The position numbers and the translations under genes are program-made. A DNA stretch of 64,000 bases from Paragonimus westermani. Taxonomy: Eukaryota > Platyhelminthes > Trematoda > Plagiorchiida > Troglotrematidae. The DNA lies in the NCBI GenBank assembly GCA_008508345.1, contig QNGE01000413.1, forward strand, positions 168,874 through 232,873. The letters are read 5' to 3'. Positions 10,701-21,065 of the stretch are shown here, one piece after another. The notes beneath the pieces were generated by a model that was not told where the DNA came from, made no database searches, and worked only from the letters and a program-made list of their open reading frames with translations. How positions within the stretch are numbered: position 1 is the first letter of the stretch; the number at the start of each line of letters is the position of its first letter.

Positions 10701-13700
10701 ACTAAGTTTTGCAAAGTTGACTTGTTGGAACACGCAACGTGACCTGAAAAATTCATGCTGCTTCCAGTTCCTGAACTTGAAATGATCTGTCTCACAGTGA
10801 AGGGCTTCATTGTTTTCAAAAAATACACTTCCTGAAAAAAGGCTCCCATCTCTAAATTGAAACGAGTCAACATATCCTGTGTGACAAGCCGAAAGTTTTG
10901 TTAGATGCTTGTTATCTTCGTATAATCAGAAACTGACAAGACATTAGCTTGGTAACCTGAAGCCCAAATGTCGTGGATTGCGGTTTACAATTGGAATCTG
11001 TTTTGGGTGCTGCTATTCTCAGAGTTTGAATTCTTTCCCCATCAGTGCTGTTTCAAGCCAAGAGGTAACTATACTCGTGTGAAAGTTAAGTTGAACTTGC
11101 ATGAAATTACTTCACAGGAAAACAGTTTCGAGTTGTGTTATCGGTCTTCTTTCTACGACCGTTAACGATGAGACGTTCACCAGCCACGTGACTGGGAGAG
11201 AATGCACGTGTATTTATTTTTCACCTGCTTGATCGCACAACGTTCGGGCGATATACAATGACCTCTGGCGACGGAGAGGCTTCTCTCTGAAGTGTAAGAG
11301 CTGCGTATGTAAAGTGATTGTGCGGGCTGTGCTAGTGTACGGCTGCGAAACTTGGCCGTAAGTGTTTCAGCGTGCAGTTTGTAGCTCAGAAACCAGGTGT
11401 ACATCAGTTTACAGCAGACTGTACAGCAACGTGTGGACATTTCGCACGATGAAGCGAGCATTGTTGAAGGCCAGAGGAGAAGGTCCCCCAAGTCCTGTTG
11501 TACAGACCTTCTTAACCAATTATCTGACAACTCCAAATCCAAACGTTCCAGATGGGAAGTCGCCGGCAGAATGCATGGTCAATAGGAAACTGAGAGCTGC
11601 CTTTGATATCATGATTCCGCCTTCAAACAGGAGGGGAGGACGCAATGCAGAAATGGAAAGACAGTACAATCGAAGACACGGAGCTTGCACACGATACTTC
11701 ACGACCGGCAAGCCAGTGCTTGTACGCGTGTTTCACGGACCGATGAACTGGAAGAGAGAAGTATTCGTCCAGCGGAAAGGTTCAGTCCTCTATGACGTGG
11801 AAGTCGGCGAACCCACATGTGTGCGGCACGCAAACCAGATTCGCCGAAACTGCGGAGATGTGTGGTGCGACCTGGTAGGAATAACCGCACAACTCGATCT
11901 ATTACTGGACGCATTCGACTTGAAGAGGAAAGAACGCCCTACCAAAGCCGACAAGTCGTCAGAACCGACGTCACAATCCCAGGACGCTGAGCCCAAGTAT
12001 CCCGTGGGGTGGAGACGACGGAGAAACAGATGCGGCAAACCGGTCAAGCCCATTCAAGTCAATCCTCGGGAGCAGTCTTATGACTGAACCCAACAGTCTT
12101 CAAGGGGGAACCCATTTCTTTCCGTCCAAAACCGCCTCCTTGCTCGAGAAAACGACGCTATCCAAACACAATAGGCGGAAATGTCGTGAACATCCCCCGG
12201 GCTAAAGACCTGGCAAATTATAGAGTCGGTGGCTAAAGACGTTAGGTGAGGTGGGTTCGGTGACCTGAATGTTGCCGCTGTTTGGCCAAGATGTCTGTGA
12301 AGTAAGTGCACTGAATGACGCGGGGCAGTGAACACCGCGAGGAAGCTGTATTGTGGATAACGCTTTTCTTTCACTAATAGCTCGTTGACTTGTCTGCAAG
12401 ATGAGGGCACACCGATACTGAATGATTGAATATAGACATGACCATTTTTTATAGTTAGGTCCCCTCCCCTTATGTTGCCTTCTCTCCTTTTGTACATGAT
12501 GTGTTAGGTTCTGAATGGTCAACCTCCATGCCTCACATGCATTCATGTGTTGGTCCATTCATGATCCATCGTCCTGATCAACTGGCAGGTGAGGCATGCG
12601 TCCACACAGGAGCTCGAAAGACGATTTCCTCGTTGCCTTGTGGAGATGAGCGAAGGGCCAAAAAAATCAACATCAACACCTCTTCTCATCTCCCTCCGAT
12701 CGCCACTAATCGATTGTTTACTCTTGTCAATCCGCTTGATTGAGGGAGGTATGGTGTCGTGTGAATTTTCTTGATTACAAGCGCATCAAACAGTTCCGGA
12801 ACTCCTCACTTGAGCAGCAGGGGTCTTGATCAGTCAGTGAGCTTCTTGGTATTCTATGATCTGCAGCAACGTATTCCATCACATCCCTACATGCAGCGCG
12901 TGCACGTTGAACGGGTATAGAGATCGCTTCGATCCTTCTCGAGAAATGTTCCGTCGTAACGACGATGTACTGGGTTCCGTAAGTGGTTACCACGCATACA
13001 GAACATAGTTTCTTGAATTTGCAGACTGAGATTGCCTGAGAGGGATATTGATTCAGGTTGTTAGCGCCTTTCAGTAGCTGACATTTTTTCGCACGGCAGT
13101 ATGTAACTGTTAACATCGTCTTTCGTCCCCGTTCGCGATCGTGACAATCTACTCCCTGTATAGTATGGCGTTGTCGAAAAAAACGAACGGCTGTTTCAAC
13201 ATATGACCAACGACTCCAACGTCCTACCCTCCACGGCCATTAACTCTGAGGGTGAATCCACCCATTCCTGGACTTCTCTCCGAAACAAAAATAATCGGCG
13301 GAACGTTTAAGCATTGCTTTTTCTTGCCCAACGTTCAAATCCACTGCATCTGTCGCTCGCGTTGTTAGGATTTTACTCCGCGTTCTCCACCTTAGAAGCC
13401 ACCATTTACTGGGTTAGTCTTTTCACTCGGATTCGAAATTCGGTCCATTCACGTTGTTTGTTTGCTATAAACTTGTTAACCGTGCAAAAGTTTCTGTCCT
13501 ATCGTTGATAAGCCGTGTTATCCAATTCTTCCAAAGTCATCAGACATGCGATGAGAGCTGTTCCCGGACTGTTGGTAGAATTTTCTCCACGAACTGATTC
13601 AGTAGCATGCGTTGTTTCGTGTGTTTGAGAAACAATGGCAGGGCTCTTGATAACGCTGCCCACGGTGACACGGTGTAGACATGAACGTCGCCCGCCTGAT

Positions 13701-16700
13701 CAAAGTGGGTGCTGCTGAATCACTGTCTCCTGACAGCGTTGACCTGCTTACAGCGGTACTCATCAATCGAATCAAATAATCGTAAGGTGGGTATAACTAA
13801 CCACAGACGCACTGCTCAATCTGTTTGTATGATTTAACAGTGGTGGCTGTGCCAATGAAATCGGAGTGGTATTTCGAATTTTACGGACGATAACTTAATC
13901 AGTCATTTGCCGCTTTTAATTGACGAGTCCAATTTTCGGATACCCATGACTGGGGGCAATTTGGTAGTCTTTTTACACGTCGGATACACTTTGAATGCGT
14001 CTGGAACGAACTCCGCATGGCGAATGGCAATCAATGGATTAGTATTCTCCTTCCTCTGTAAACGCCGTCCATCTGATCATTGCGCATGTTTTTGAACTTT
14101 CCACTGCTCGTATTTCAGTCTCTGGTGAACATTGGACGCCTTAAAGTATTGAGAATCTGGCCGTTAGCTGCTTTTCTTTTGTTCAGCTTACAGCTGAGGC
14201 ATCTGTCTTTGTATTGGTGACTACTTCAACAAAAACCTGTATTTATCAGAATCCACCTGTTATCCTCGTAAGCTGCATATGCTAGTTTGTGCATTAAAAT
14301 AGGTCCTTTTTGATGGACTTCAGGTCCATCAACATCATTAAAGGACCCTGGTGATTGTTCCGTTGGATTGGTACATATTTGCTTTTTCTCCGCTCTGTTC
14401 ACAATAGTTTATATGAAGTATATTGCAATGGCCTTTACGTTATCATTAGCGTTATCATTGTCAAATTTTCTTATGCGGTTTCAGAAATTGGGACGGAGCA
14501 GTACACTTTTGGACCGAATGTCATCCCAGCAAAGTGTGTGTTTTATCGATCCGCCTTAAGCTTCGCCTTCGTTAATATCAGCCCGCTGGTTCCCGGCCGT
14601 ATCCTTTACTCTTGTCCTGGCATTTCAGGTCGACTCCGGCAAGTATCCGTGGTTGATGTAATCTATCGGATTGTTGTAGTCTTGTTTACGTAATACTCGG
14701 TGTGTCTGTAGGCATCTGGTCCCTGTTTTTCATTATCTGTATGGCCTATATAACAGACATACTTTGCGTCTGTGATTGATGAGAGTAAGTGAAATTTTGA
14801 CATACCGCAACATGTCTTCTCTGATAAAGGATCCATGAGTTATATTATTGAGCTCCGGCGGTCAGAAAGACTTGATTGAATTGGTGATGAGCTTACTCTG
14901 CTCCCAGCTTACAATACTGCCATTTTGATAGATCATTCCTCTGCTTGTGAATCCCAGTTGTGATTTTTTTTTATATAGAAACCGCGCTGTATTCTGTAAC
15001 CGATCTATCTCTACTTTTGTCGATTACACTACAGGAGTGAGATGTTTGCTCTTTGCGCGACTGTGTTTATTTGTTTCATGAAATTTTTTGAGAAACTGGA
15101 CACTTTTAGAACTTCTCAGATCGTTTTTATACTTTCTTCTATAACCCATACACTCGGCTTAGCAGTTTCAGTGAAATCTCCAGATAGCCTCACCACTTGT
15201 ATCATAGTCATTAATTATCCACTCTTCTCGGACTGCCTACTTATGGATTTGTGTTATAGCCTTGACTACTTTGCAGATGTTTTAGTCTGCCCTCTGGCCA
15301 GACTACCTCGATTCGATGACTTGAGTCCGGGTCAAGTGGCTGATTTATATCTTACTGTCAAAAGTATCGCAGCAACACTGGCCTCACACTTTTCCACCAC
15401 TGGCCTGACAATTTCCGTGCAGGATGGTCCGGATGCAGGACAGAGTGTTCCAGTGAGTTTGCACAGGGTACTCGATTGTGCTGGAAAATACTCCAAATGA
15501 GGGCGTGCTCATCTTTTACAGCCAAGCGGGTCTATATACATTATTGGTAGTTTGTTTTTTCTCACCTGATCTGCAATGGCAACTTCTTGGTTGGAAGCAG
15601 CGATATATGCATAGCTGGACAAAAGAGTCGACAAGGTAGATTACACGGCCAACCCAGCAAGAATCAGTTGTGTGTATAATTTCACATTGCTCTCGCTCAC
15701 ATTTTGTACACCTGTTGGAATGACTGTTCGAACCGTTCGTCGTTGTTCACTTCCTCATAGTGATCGCTTATTTGACTTTTGTTCGATACCGTCGGTTTAG
15801 TTAGGTGTCCAAAATTTCACTTGCCCGCAGCATGCTGACTGACTAAGACCGTCATTTTTTCGATTGGTTGGAATGTGTATGACAGATAGATTTCACTTTT
15901 GGAAGTTGAGTGGAAAGGTACACGTTTGGAGGGTGATTCACTAATTCCATGAGCAACCCCACTGCACATGGTAGTAGTCATTCGGCTTGTGCAGCGGATG
16001 CAGTCCATTCAACTGGGGTTACGAGTTTCAAGAGCACAAGGTGAGATGATAGTGTTCCGGCTCACTTCCGCAATAATATGTGAATGTTCGAGTCATTTTA
16101 CATCATTCGTATGTACCTCTGCTGACCTCCTCAACCACCGAATGAGTTCCAAGACTGTCGAAGTACAGACATTTTCGAAGGTATAGCAGCCTATAAAACG
16201 ACAATACACTGTGACACTTNCAGAACTCATTAAACCTGCAAGGCGATATTTTAGATTACTGAGTGATGGTCAACTTGAAAACAAACCAAATCCCCGACTA
16301 CTCATCAGTATCCTAGTTATAATAATTACAGAGGATGAAACTATCGCTAATTGTATCGCACGTTTGTATTCAATCTTGTGTGGTACTTCGGATGTGATAT
16401 CGAGCCAGGTGAAGTGATGAGAGATGTGTTGGCCTGCATGGAAATCAATGAACTACTGATATTCGATAGTTGTTTGAGTAATCGATGTCGCGGACTGAGT
16501 GCACGTATAGTGTGGTGTAACGAATAGAGAGCGATTAAGTTTTCCTTTCTAGTCCACTTTAGCCAAACGATTCCAACTGCTCATGTTCGTTTTTGCTGAG
16601 TAATATGCTACTTGACTCGAATCGATGTTAATTGTGAAGATCGAAGGGATCATTGAATAGACTAACGTGTGAAACAAATGGATCTTTCATACGGAATTCC

Positions 16701-19204
16701 ACTGAGCGCAGATGAGCAATTCCATGGTCGCCTGACCTATCTCACTTCACTTATAAGGTTACGATGGTTTAGTTTACGTGTGGGTTGCTGCTTGGTCATC
16801 AGGGGAAAGTTTGTCGTTCATGTACTAATGGTCAAAGCTGGCGTAACGCTTAGCATCTGGATATGTGTGTGATCACGTACCCCTAGATGATAAACATTAT
16901 TCCGGCCCATCATTGTCAGCATTTTTCGAGTTGTCAGTTCCTTATCTCACTCTTTTGGTTATCTGTGAAATCATCTAGAACGATATAGTAGTCTAACACA
17001 GAATCAAGTGTGTGTAAGCACATCTATCTTTTGTTCCGATGATATCCTATCTGGGCTGGTTACCAACTTCTTGTGTTTCACATTTACCAGGTCATTCACC
17101 TCTCTTCTTTTCTCTTTCAGCACGTTCACGTACATGTTCTTCCGAGAAAACCCAACGATTTTGCTCGAAATGATGATATCTACGAAGCGGTAATCAGATC
17201 TTTGTTCAGCATCACCGTTTATACCACCATCATACTTTGGTATAGTCAGGCCTAAACCTGACGTTTCATCCCATTTGACATAGTCTACGACTGGCGACGT
17301 TAGAGAAGAGACAGTTTGAACAGTGTTATTGCTTGGGTATGCTGTCTGGGACGTAAGGACGTTAAATGGAACGGAGTATTGAAAGCCAGAAAGATGCTAC
17401 CTTACATTCGTTTGCATTCCGGTCGTTTGTTTGCAAGATGTAAACAACTTGGTGCTGATTGTTTGAATTTTATACAAATTTTTTCTGCATAGATTAAACG
17501 TCACCCGCAATTGATCACAACTGTCACATCCCCATAGACATTTCAATCGGCCCCTTTCAGAAAGAAGCGCTATGCTCGAGTTTGGCTCTTGTTGGAACTC
17601 GTCATTAGTGTATATCCTTCCCACGGCCGGGAGTAGAACTCCAGCTCACTGGGAATGCGACAGCTACGGTCACTTGTGGGTGTTGTTTAATCCTTATAAA
17701 ACCCAAATCTCCCAATGTTCACCAATGGAGTGTTTTTGTGTTAACTCGAGTGCTTCTCTGATCTGTTATCCTTAGATTAGGACTGAATTTTCAGTTGTTG
17801 TAGGACAGTTGTGCATCAATATCAGACACATATATAAAGCAATATTCTTGCAGGTCGTGCTGCGCTGACAAATATACTGTTCGTTTTTTCCGATGTGTAT
17901 CCCGTAACCTTCAGCCGGTCGTGGTTCTGTGGACTACGGTGTTTTGCATCATCCAGCTGTAATGTTTAGCCATTAAAGGCCACGGATGGCCATGGATGCT
18001 GAATGTCAATCCTATGGTATGCGTTGCTTAGTAGTGAACTTGTAGTGCCCACGAGCAACCGATTAAACCTACGATTGACGTTTTTGTGGGTATAAGACAA
18101 TTCCCACTATGCATAGCAACGTGGTTTCAGGGCCTCAACCATCGATTTGAAGGCGTCTGTTCTGTGCTGTTTACCCAAGTCGATTCGTCGCACTACCATA
18201 CCTAAGTGGTGATCATCATCGGTTTCACAAAGATTCATCTCTTGCTCTTAAATAACGAAATTCATGCAGAATAACAGCGTCACACAGCTGTTTTTTACGC
18301 ATCGTTTCCTTATGTCATTTTCGACCGAACACCTCATTCAAGTCGTAAAAATTTTTATTGGAATATTGATCGTTTTATGCAACGTGCAATTCACTTCATC
18401 AGACAGCCTTTTAATCTGTTCTGTAGGATAACTGATCCAGACTAGTTTGAACGGAATCATTTCCAGTGTCTCCTATTTAGTGATTATGGGATACTTATAT
18501 CCGGAAGCATCCCACAATTAAGCTGAAAGATGTCAGGGTTCATACTGTTTACATCACATTGTTCAAAACTGAAAGACAGTTTCAACTTTCCCGGTCAGGC
18601 ATACTGTTGCAACCAGCCGCTTTCAGTTGCAAAGCTCTTGATCCTTTCTCAAATTCTACAGCTTTGTGAGTAACTCCCATCGTCTCATCAGTCAGTCAGT
18701 TTGTTACAAGAGGTTCACATTTTACATCCTTATCGACTGGTTACTCAGTAACTCCACACCGCCTGTGTCCCATTTACAATATCTGTTTCTGGCCATTTCG
18801 TTCACTATTCTTCTTGTATGGACAATTTGATTGTTGTAACAGCAAGAGTTATTATAGTATTTTAAACACAGAACTCGTTTGACTTCTCCTTGAGTAGCAG
18901 TTCTCCTAGAGTATCAAACCAGTTTGGAAACAAAACACTTAATCAGATTTTACACATTTACGGCAGAAGCAATTCTCCTTCACTGCCAAGCTCTAAATTT
19001 TTGTCGATCCCTCCCATCCGTCGACATCATTGCTGCTTTCGTTCATTGTTATCTACGATGTAACTTTTCACAAATGCTGGTCACTTTATATGCTCTCTGG
19101 TTTTACAGCTTCAGACTCATGATAAGGTGGCGAACCGGGTGTACCGAACGGAGGAAGCGATGGCTGCCGAGGCAGCAGAATTCCGTCAGTTGTTTTATTC
19201 CTGA
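4480..19204 (+). CDS. NitFhit: NitFhit fusion protein, 3' part (Nit C-terminus plus complete Fhit)
   Basis: Spliced gene, five visible exons: 4480-4723, 14485-14598, 15277-15452, 17121-17189, 19109-19204. All introns are GT-AG and all phases agree (1, 1, 0, 0), giving 232 residues to the TGA at 19202-19204. Residues 1-81 are the C-terminus of a nitrilase-superfamily domain of the Nit1 branch (KRSSYGHSLVIDPWG; later YHRRFDLF). The remaining ~151 residues are a full Fhit domain (human Fhit is 147) with PGHVLVCPL, VQDGPDAGQSVP and the histidine triad HVHVHV. Known roles: Nit1-type proteins hydrolyse deaminated glutathione; Fhit hydrolyses diadenosine polyphosphates such as Ap3A. The two are fused in flies and nematodes but separate in vertebrates. 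The nitrilase catalytic residues and start codon lie upstream of the window. Introns hold gypsy, non-LTR and SINE-like DNA. A host gene, well supported. Confidence 0.94.
4930..6535 (+). mobile_element. Ty3/gypsy retrotransposon pol remnant (RT end, RNase H, integrase)
   Basis: Broken pol of a Ty3/gypsy element inside the 9.8-kb NitFhit intron. Domains in order: the RT end with HLDDIIVVGHD (4960-4992, the YxDD block with His in place of Tyr) and KCSFG...YLGFIVD; RNase H with ASDASNCG and NHKPL (5400-5760); the H2C2 zinc-binding domain with HGGHPGI and CQKCTSC (6080-6200); and the integrase core with FVDTKW, TENGSQFTS and YYRQSNGQA (6246-6535). In-frame stops after VDKDG, at GDVM* and at GSTI*, plus a frameshift near 6240, make it non-functional. 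The 5' half and LTRs are missing. The longest uninterrupted piece is 5542-6240. Confidence 0.88.
6575..6865 (+). repeat. Retroelement-derived repeat, inverted partner at 54945-55205
   Basis: From the GGATGTTTGTAG word to the end of the CTCTCGAGGGTTCA word this matches the minus strand of 55205-54945 with about 80 per cent identity by eye. It lies between two integrase fragments and may be an LTR or leader of another gypsy-type element. No coding content is recognised. Confidence 0.55.
6898..7085 (+). mobile_element. Second Ty3/gypsy integrase-core fragment
   Basis: The open frame starting at 6900 encodes TVCTDSTEFERFLAST and TSYYPASNGVVEPAAQIVKK. This is the conserved D-x-G-x-EF ... YHPxSNGxxER region of a gypsy integrase, with the active-site block altered (CTDSTEF). 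It overlaps the same domain region already present at 6400-6535, so it comes from a different element copy and not from a continuation. About 7086-7465 shows no recognised gene. Confidence 0.68.
7528..7947. repeat. Direct repeat unit 1 before N gap
   Basis: Matches 7949-8368 at an exact offset of 421, with differences only near the end (GGGAGATG vs GGGTGATG, CCAGCCTCT vs CCAGTTTCT, TTTGCGCC vs TTTACGCC). The two units are joined by an ambiguous base at 7948. Confidence 0.9.
7949..8368. repeat. Direct repeat unit 2 after N gap
   Basis: Second unit of the pair described at 7528-7947. Downstream (8369 on) the element continues only from this unit, so unit 1 looks like an extra copy of the tail. 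Confidence 0.9.
9061..11356. other. NitFhit intron sequence, no gene recognised
   Basis: AT-rich sequence with a TATATATGT-type simple stretch near 9126-9153. Small open frames such as 10090-10344 have no recognisable domain and no coding-like conservation that can be judged here. Confidence 0.4.
11357..12192 (+). mobile_element. Ty3/gypsy integrase C-terminal fragment with LTR end
   Basis: The frame 11362-12087 encodes the end of a gypsy integrase: TMKRALLKARGEG, then NYLTTPNPNVPDGKSPAE (the conserved YRTTPNPxxGxSPAE block). A basic C-terminal region follows (HANQIRRNCGDV, WRRRRNRCGKPVKP), ending in TGA at 12085-12087. A purine run (CAAGGGGGAA) follows at about 12102, then an LTR-like stretch to GTGAACA at 12192, which matches the minus strand of 55305-55401. 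The homologous piece at 52805-52312 on - starts at the same 5' point but lacks roughly 270 bp internally. Confidence 0.82.
12198..12497 (+). repeat. RTE-like 3' end fragment, inverted copy of 7550-7850
   Basis: The + strand here is nearly identical to the - strand of 7850-7550: the shadow translation over about 90 residues is the same. It carries the last part of the RT-associated C-terminus and the 3' tail, and stops before any GAT microsatellite, where a gypsy fragment begins. Confidence 0.8.
12507..13735 (-). mobile_element. Gypsy-type integrase fragment, minus strand, repeated at 53585-54823
   Basis: On the minus strand 13116-12775 encodes an integrase zinc-binding tail and core start: YCRAKKCQLLKGANN, then YGTQYIVVTTEHFSRRIEAI and CRDVMEYVAADHRIPRS...TDQDP. 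In the family these are V-D-HFSRW and D-x-GP blocks, here with substitutions. The whole 1.23 kb matches 53585-54823 in the same orientation at about 98 per cent, apart from a small indel near 13555. Upstream codons on the minus strand (to 13735) are interrupted by stops. Confidence 0.75.
13736..14484. other. NitFhit intron sequence, no gene recognised
   Basis: Apart from the polypyrimidine tract and acceptor TTTCAG ending at 14484, nothing is recognised. Confidence 0.4.
14485..14598 (+). CDS. NitFhit: NitFhit exon: Fhit domain start
   Basis: Acceptor GGTTTCAG before 14485 and donor GTATCC at 14599 (a weak donor). It encodes YTFGPNVIPAKCVF and SFAFVNISPLVPG, the first strands of Fhit (FRFGQHLI...SFALVNRKPVVPGH in the human family member). 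The split His codon C|AT with the next exon restores the conserved PGHVLV. Confidence 0.92.
15277..15452 (+). CDS. NitFhit: NitFhit exon: Fhit core
   Basis: Acceptor TTTGCAG before 15277 and donor GTGAGT at 15453. It encodes VLVCPLARLPRFDDL, QVADLYLTVK and ISVQDGPDAGQSVP. The QDGxxAGQ segment is the substrate-contacting block of Fhit just before the histidine triad. The frame upstream of 15277 (15042-15276) is open but intronic. Confidence 0.95.
15453..17120. other. NitFhit intron with an N at 16220
   Basis: Holds a ~45-bp repeat (16265-16310) shared with 1019-1063, and an ambiguous base at 16220. No other gene or element is recognised. Confidence 0.4.
17121..17189 (+). CDS. NitFhit: NitFhit exon: histidine triad
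   Basis: Acceptor TCTCTTTCAG ending at 17120 and donor GTAATC at 17190. This 23-codon phase-0 exon encodes HVHVHVLPRKPNDF and NDDIYEA. All three triad histidines (17121, 17127, 17133) are intact; the central one of the HxHxH set is the nucleophile in Fhit. Confidence 0.95.
17480..17700 (-). repeat. SINE-like repeat copy
   Basis: Shares with 24541-24650, 27658-27788 and 39010-39140 the ordered words ATTGATCACAA, CATAGACATTTCAATC, CTCGAGTTTGGCTC, GGAACTCGTCA and ATCCTTCCCACGGCCGGG. The SINE orientation (tRNA-like head first) is minus. Confidence 0.6.
19109..19204 (+). CDS. NitFhit: NitFhit last exon
   Basis: Acceptor TTTTACAG ending at 19108 is preferred over the AG six bases later, because it adds LQ and gives the Fhit-like LQTHDK. 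It encodes EEAMAAEAAEFRQLFYS and a TGA at 19202-19204. The MAAEAAxxR block is the conserved Fhit C-terminus. Confidence 0.94.
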   Translation, partial: LQTHDKVANRVYRTEEAMAAEAAEFRQLFYS

Positions 19205-19369
19205 ACGAACTATGATTTTGCTGAATTCTGAACGAGTACTTACCACTTAGATGCATGTTTGTCTATCGTTATCCTACCACAGCCTGTTATTTTGCACGGC
19301 ACAGTCTTTCCATCGGTTCTGTTGCTACTATCTGTCTGTGTTAGACAAACTAATTTTGACCATTTGTGC

Positions 19370-19375
19370 AATAAA
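19370..19375 (+). terminator. AATAAA poly(A) signal of NitFhit
   Basis: AATAAA lies 166 bases after the stop codon, the first such hexamer on + downstream. The cleavage site is not determined. Confidence 0.6.
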
Positions 19376-20199
19376 GAATAATTGACAATCGTAACACGTT
19401 GCTCTTCTAGTCCTACTAACACATCGGTTGTGAGGTCAAAGCTGACGGTACAACTCTCAGTTTTGTTGATTTCGAACGTTTTGCCGGTGCGATTTTGCAT
19501 ATTCCATCCTCATCTGATGGCCTGCTATCGTGACTCACACTTCCTTCCCGAAGAAGTGGCAGTCGGTCGCTAGATATAGAACGTTTGGTTTAGGGTCATG
19601 CTGTTAGTGACATTGGCGATGCTGCCTAGAATCATGAGCTCGAATCCCACCCTCTTCAAAGTCGTGTGCGTTGTTCTCCGGTCAATAACGGATTACCATT
19701 TATATGTATATATATATTGAACATTTTCTTTAAGGACAATAGCCAGGGCATCTCCGATGGAAATTGTGCCAATCCCTCTGCCGGTGATCCCCTCCATAGG
19801 GACCTCTTACAAAGAATGGCACATTTTCTATATAACACACGGTTTTGACAGCTGCTTCCTCCGATCCTCGTAGCAATCGCCCTTTGCCGCACAACTTTCT
19901 CACAACGACCACTATTGCATCGAGCTTCACACTTTTCCTTAAATAAATCTCAATCAAGGTTTTTACACTGAAGGCGCACTCGAACTTGTGAAAAATGAAG
20001 GTATCTTACTGCTCAAGTTGCTACACTGCTTCTATAATGAAACCTTTGATAAATTAAATGACGACAGCTATTTTTGGTTCCGTCACCACCTTTACTGTGT
20101 TGCAAGTCCGTTCACTTCGCTGTTGATTCTGTGAAGTCAGGCAATACTGGTGGTCATAGTTCGAGTAACTCTCATCGATTTTTGAGTTAGGTGGCTGAT

Positions 20200-20400
20200 A
20201 TCCACTTCTAGGGTGGATTCATATGCTCGTCAGTGGTGGATATCCTTAACACGGCTGAGAGTTGAACTCCGGCCACGCTTTCATGAGGGAACCGTGTTGA
20301 TCACTTCGCCATTGACCTCACATTAGGCACGACCGAATTATCAAATCTGAACGCTCAACCACTTTCGCTCGTGAACACTCACTGCGACAGGCTAATCCGA
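20200..20400 (-). repeat. tRNA-derived SINE-like repeat copy
   Basis: The reverse complement carries the family core: GAGCGTTCAGATTTGATAATTC, a box-A-like GCGAAGTGATCAACACGG and a box-B-like GGAGTTCAACTC. The same core occurs at 27800-27930 on + and 39150-39290 on -. The stretch 19376-20199 holds nothing else recognised. Confidence 0.6.
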
Positions 20401-20664
20401 ATCGGATGCTGCCAACCTTAGGAGTGCAAGTGTTCTGGTTGTTCTAGCGGTAGACTGTAATGTTTGGGGTGCCTCAGACATCGGCTCCCAAAAGCTTGGT
20501 GCAAGACAAAACGTCCGTGAAAAAGTGTGGAAATCCGTTTGGGTGATGTCTTAAAAATGAGAACTCGAAAGGGATAGTCGCCGCTTGATACTACGCCAGT
20601 CAATCCACATGCCTTCGGACCGAAGCTGTACAAGATGCATCCGCCTTACACTTTTGTGTGCAAT

Positions 20665-21065
20665 GTGAGCTGGGGCCCTCGCGACTCAGAGTCGGTGGCT
20701 GGAGACTTTAAGTGGGATGGCGGCTGATCGACCTCAGTGGTGTGAATGTTGTCGTTGTTTGTCTGAGTTGTCTTTGAAGTGAGTGCATTTAATGATGCGG
20801 GGCAGTGAAAGTCGTAAGGAAGCTGCCTTGCTGATGACGCGTTACTCTCATTTGCAGCTCGATTGTTTGTTTACAAGGTGTAGACACCTTGATGTTGAGT
20901 GCTTGAGTGTAGACATAGTTATTTTCAGTAGTTAGGTCCCTTCCCGTCCCCTTCTTTTTCCTCCTCTTTCTTCCTATATGGGGTTTGCTTTTTTTTCATG
21001 GTTGTGTGGCAGTTAAGCATTGATGTGAACCACTGATGTATTGCTGTATATGATGATGATGAGGC
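20665..21065 (+). mobile_element. RTE-like non-LTR 3' end, 5'-truncated
   Basis: Starts at TGGGGCCCTCGCGACTCAGAG, the WGPRDS region of the RT-associated C-terminus, runs through the TGA and 3' tail, and ends in TGATGATGATGA at about 21053-21062. It is about 90 per cent identical by eye to 460-867. It lies intergenic between NitFhit (+) and the CREC gene (-). Confidence 0.82.

Noticed and set aside
15042..15276. Upstream extension of the Fhit exon frame to an ATG
   Set aside because: The AG at 15275-15276 and the split His codon with 14598 show that the exon starts at 15277; the upstream residues are intronic.
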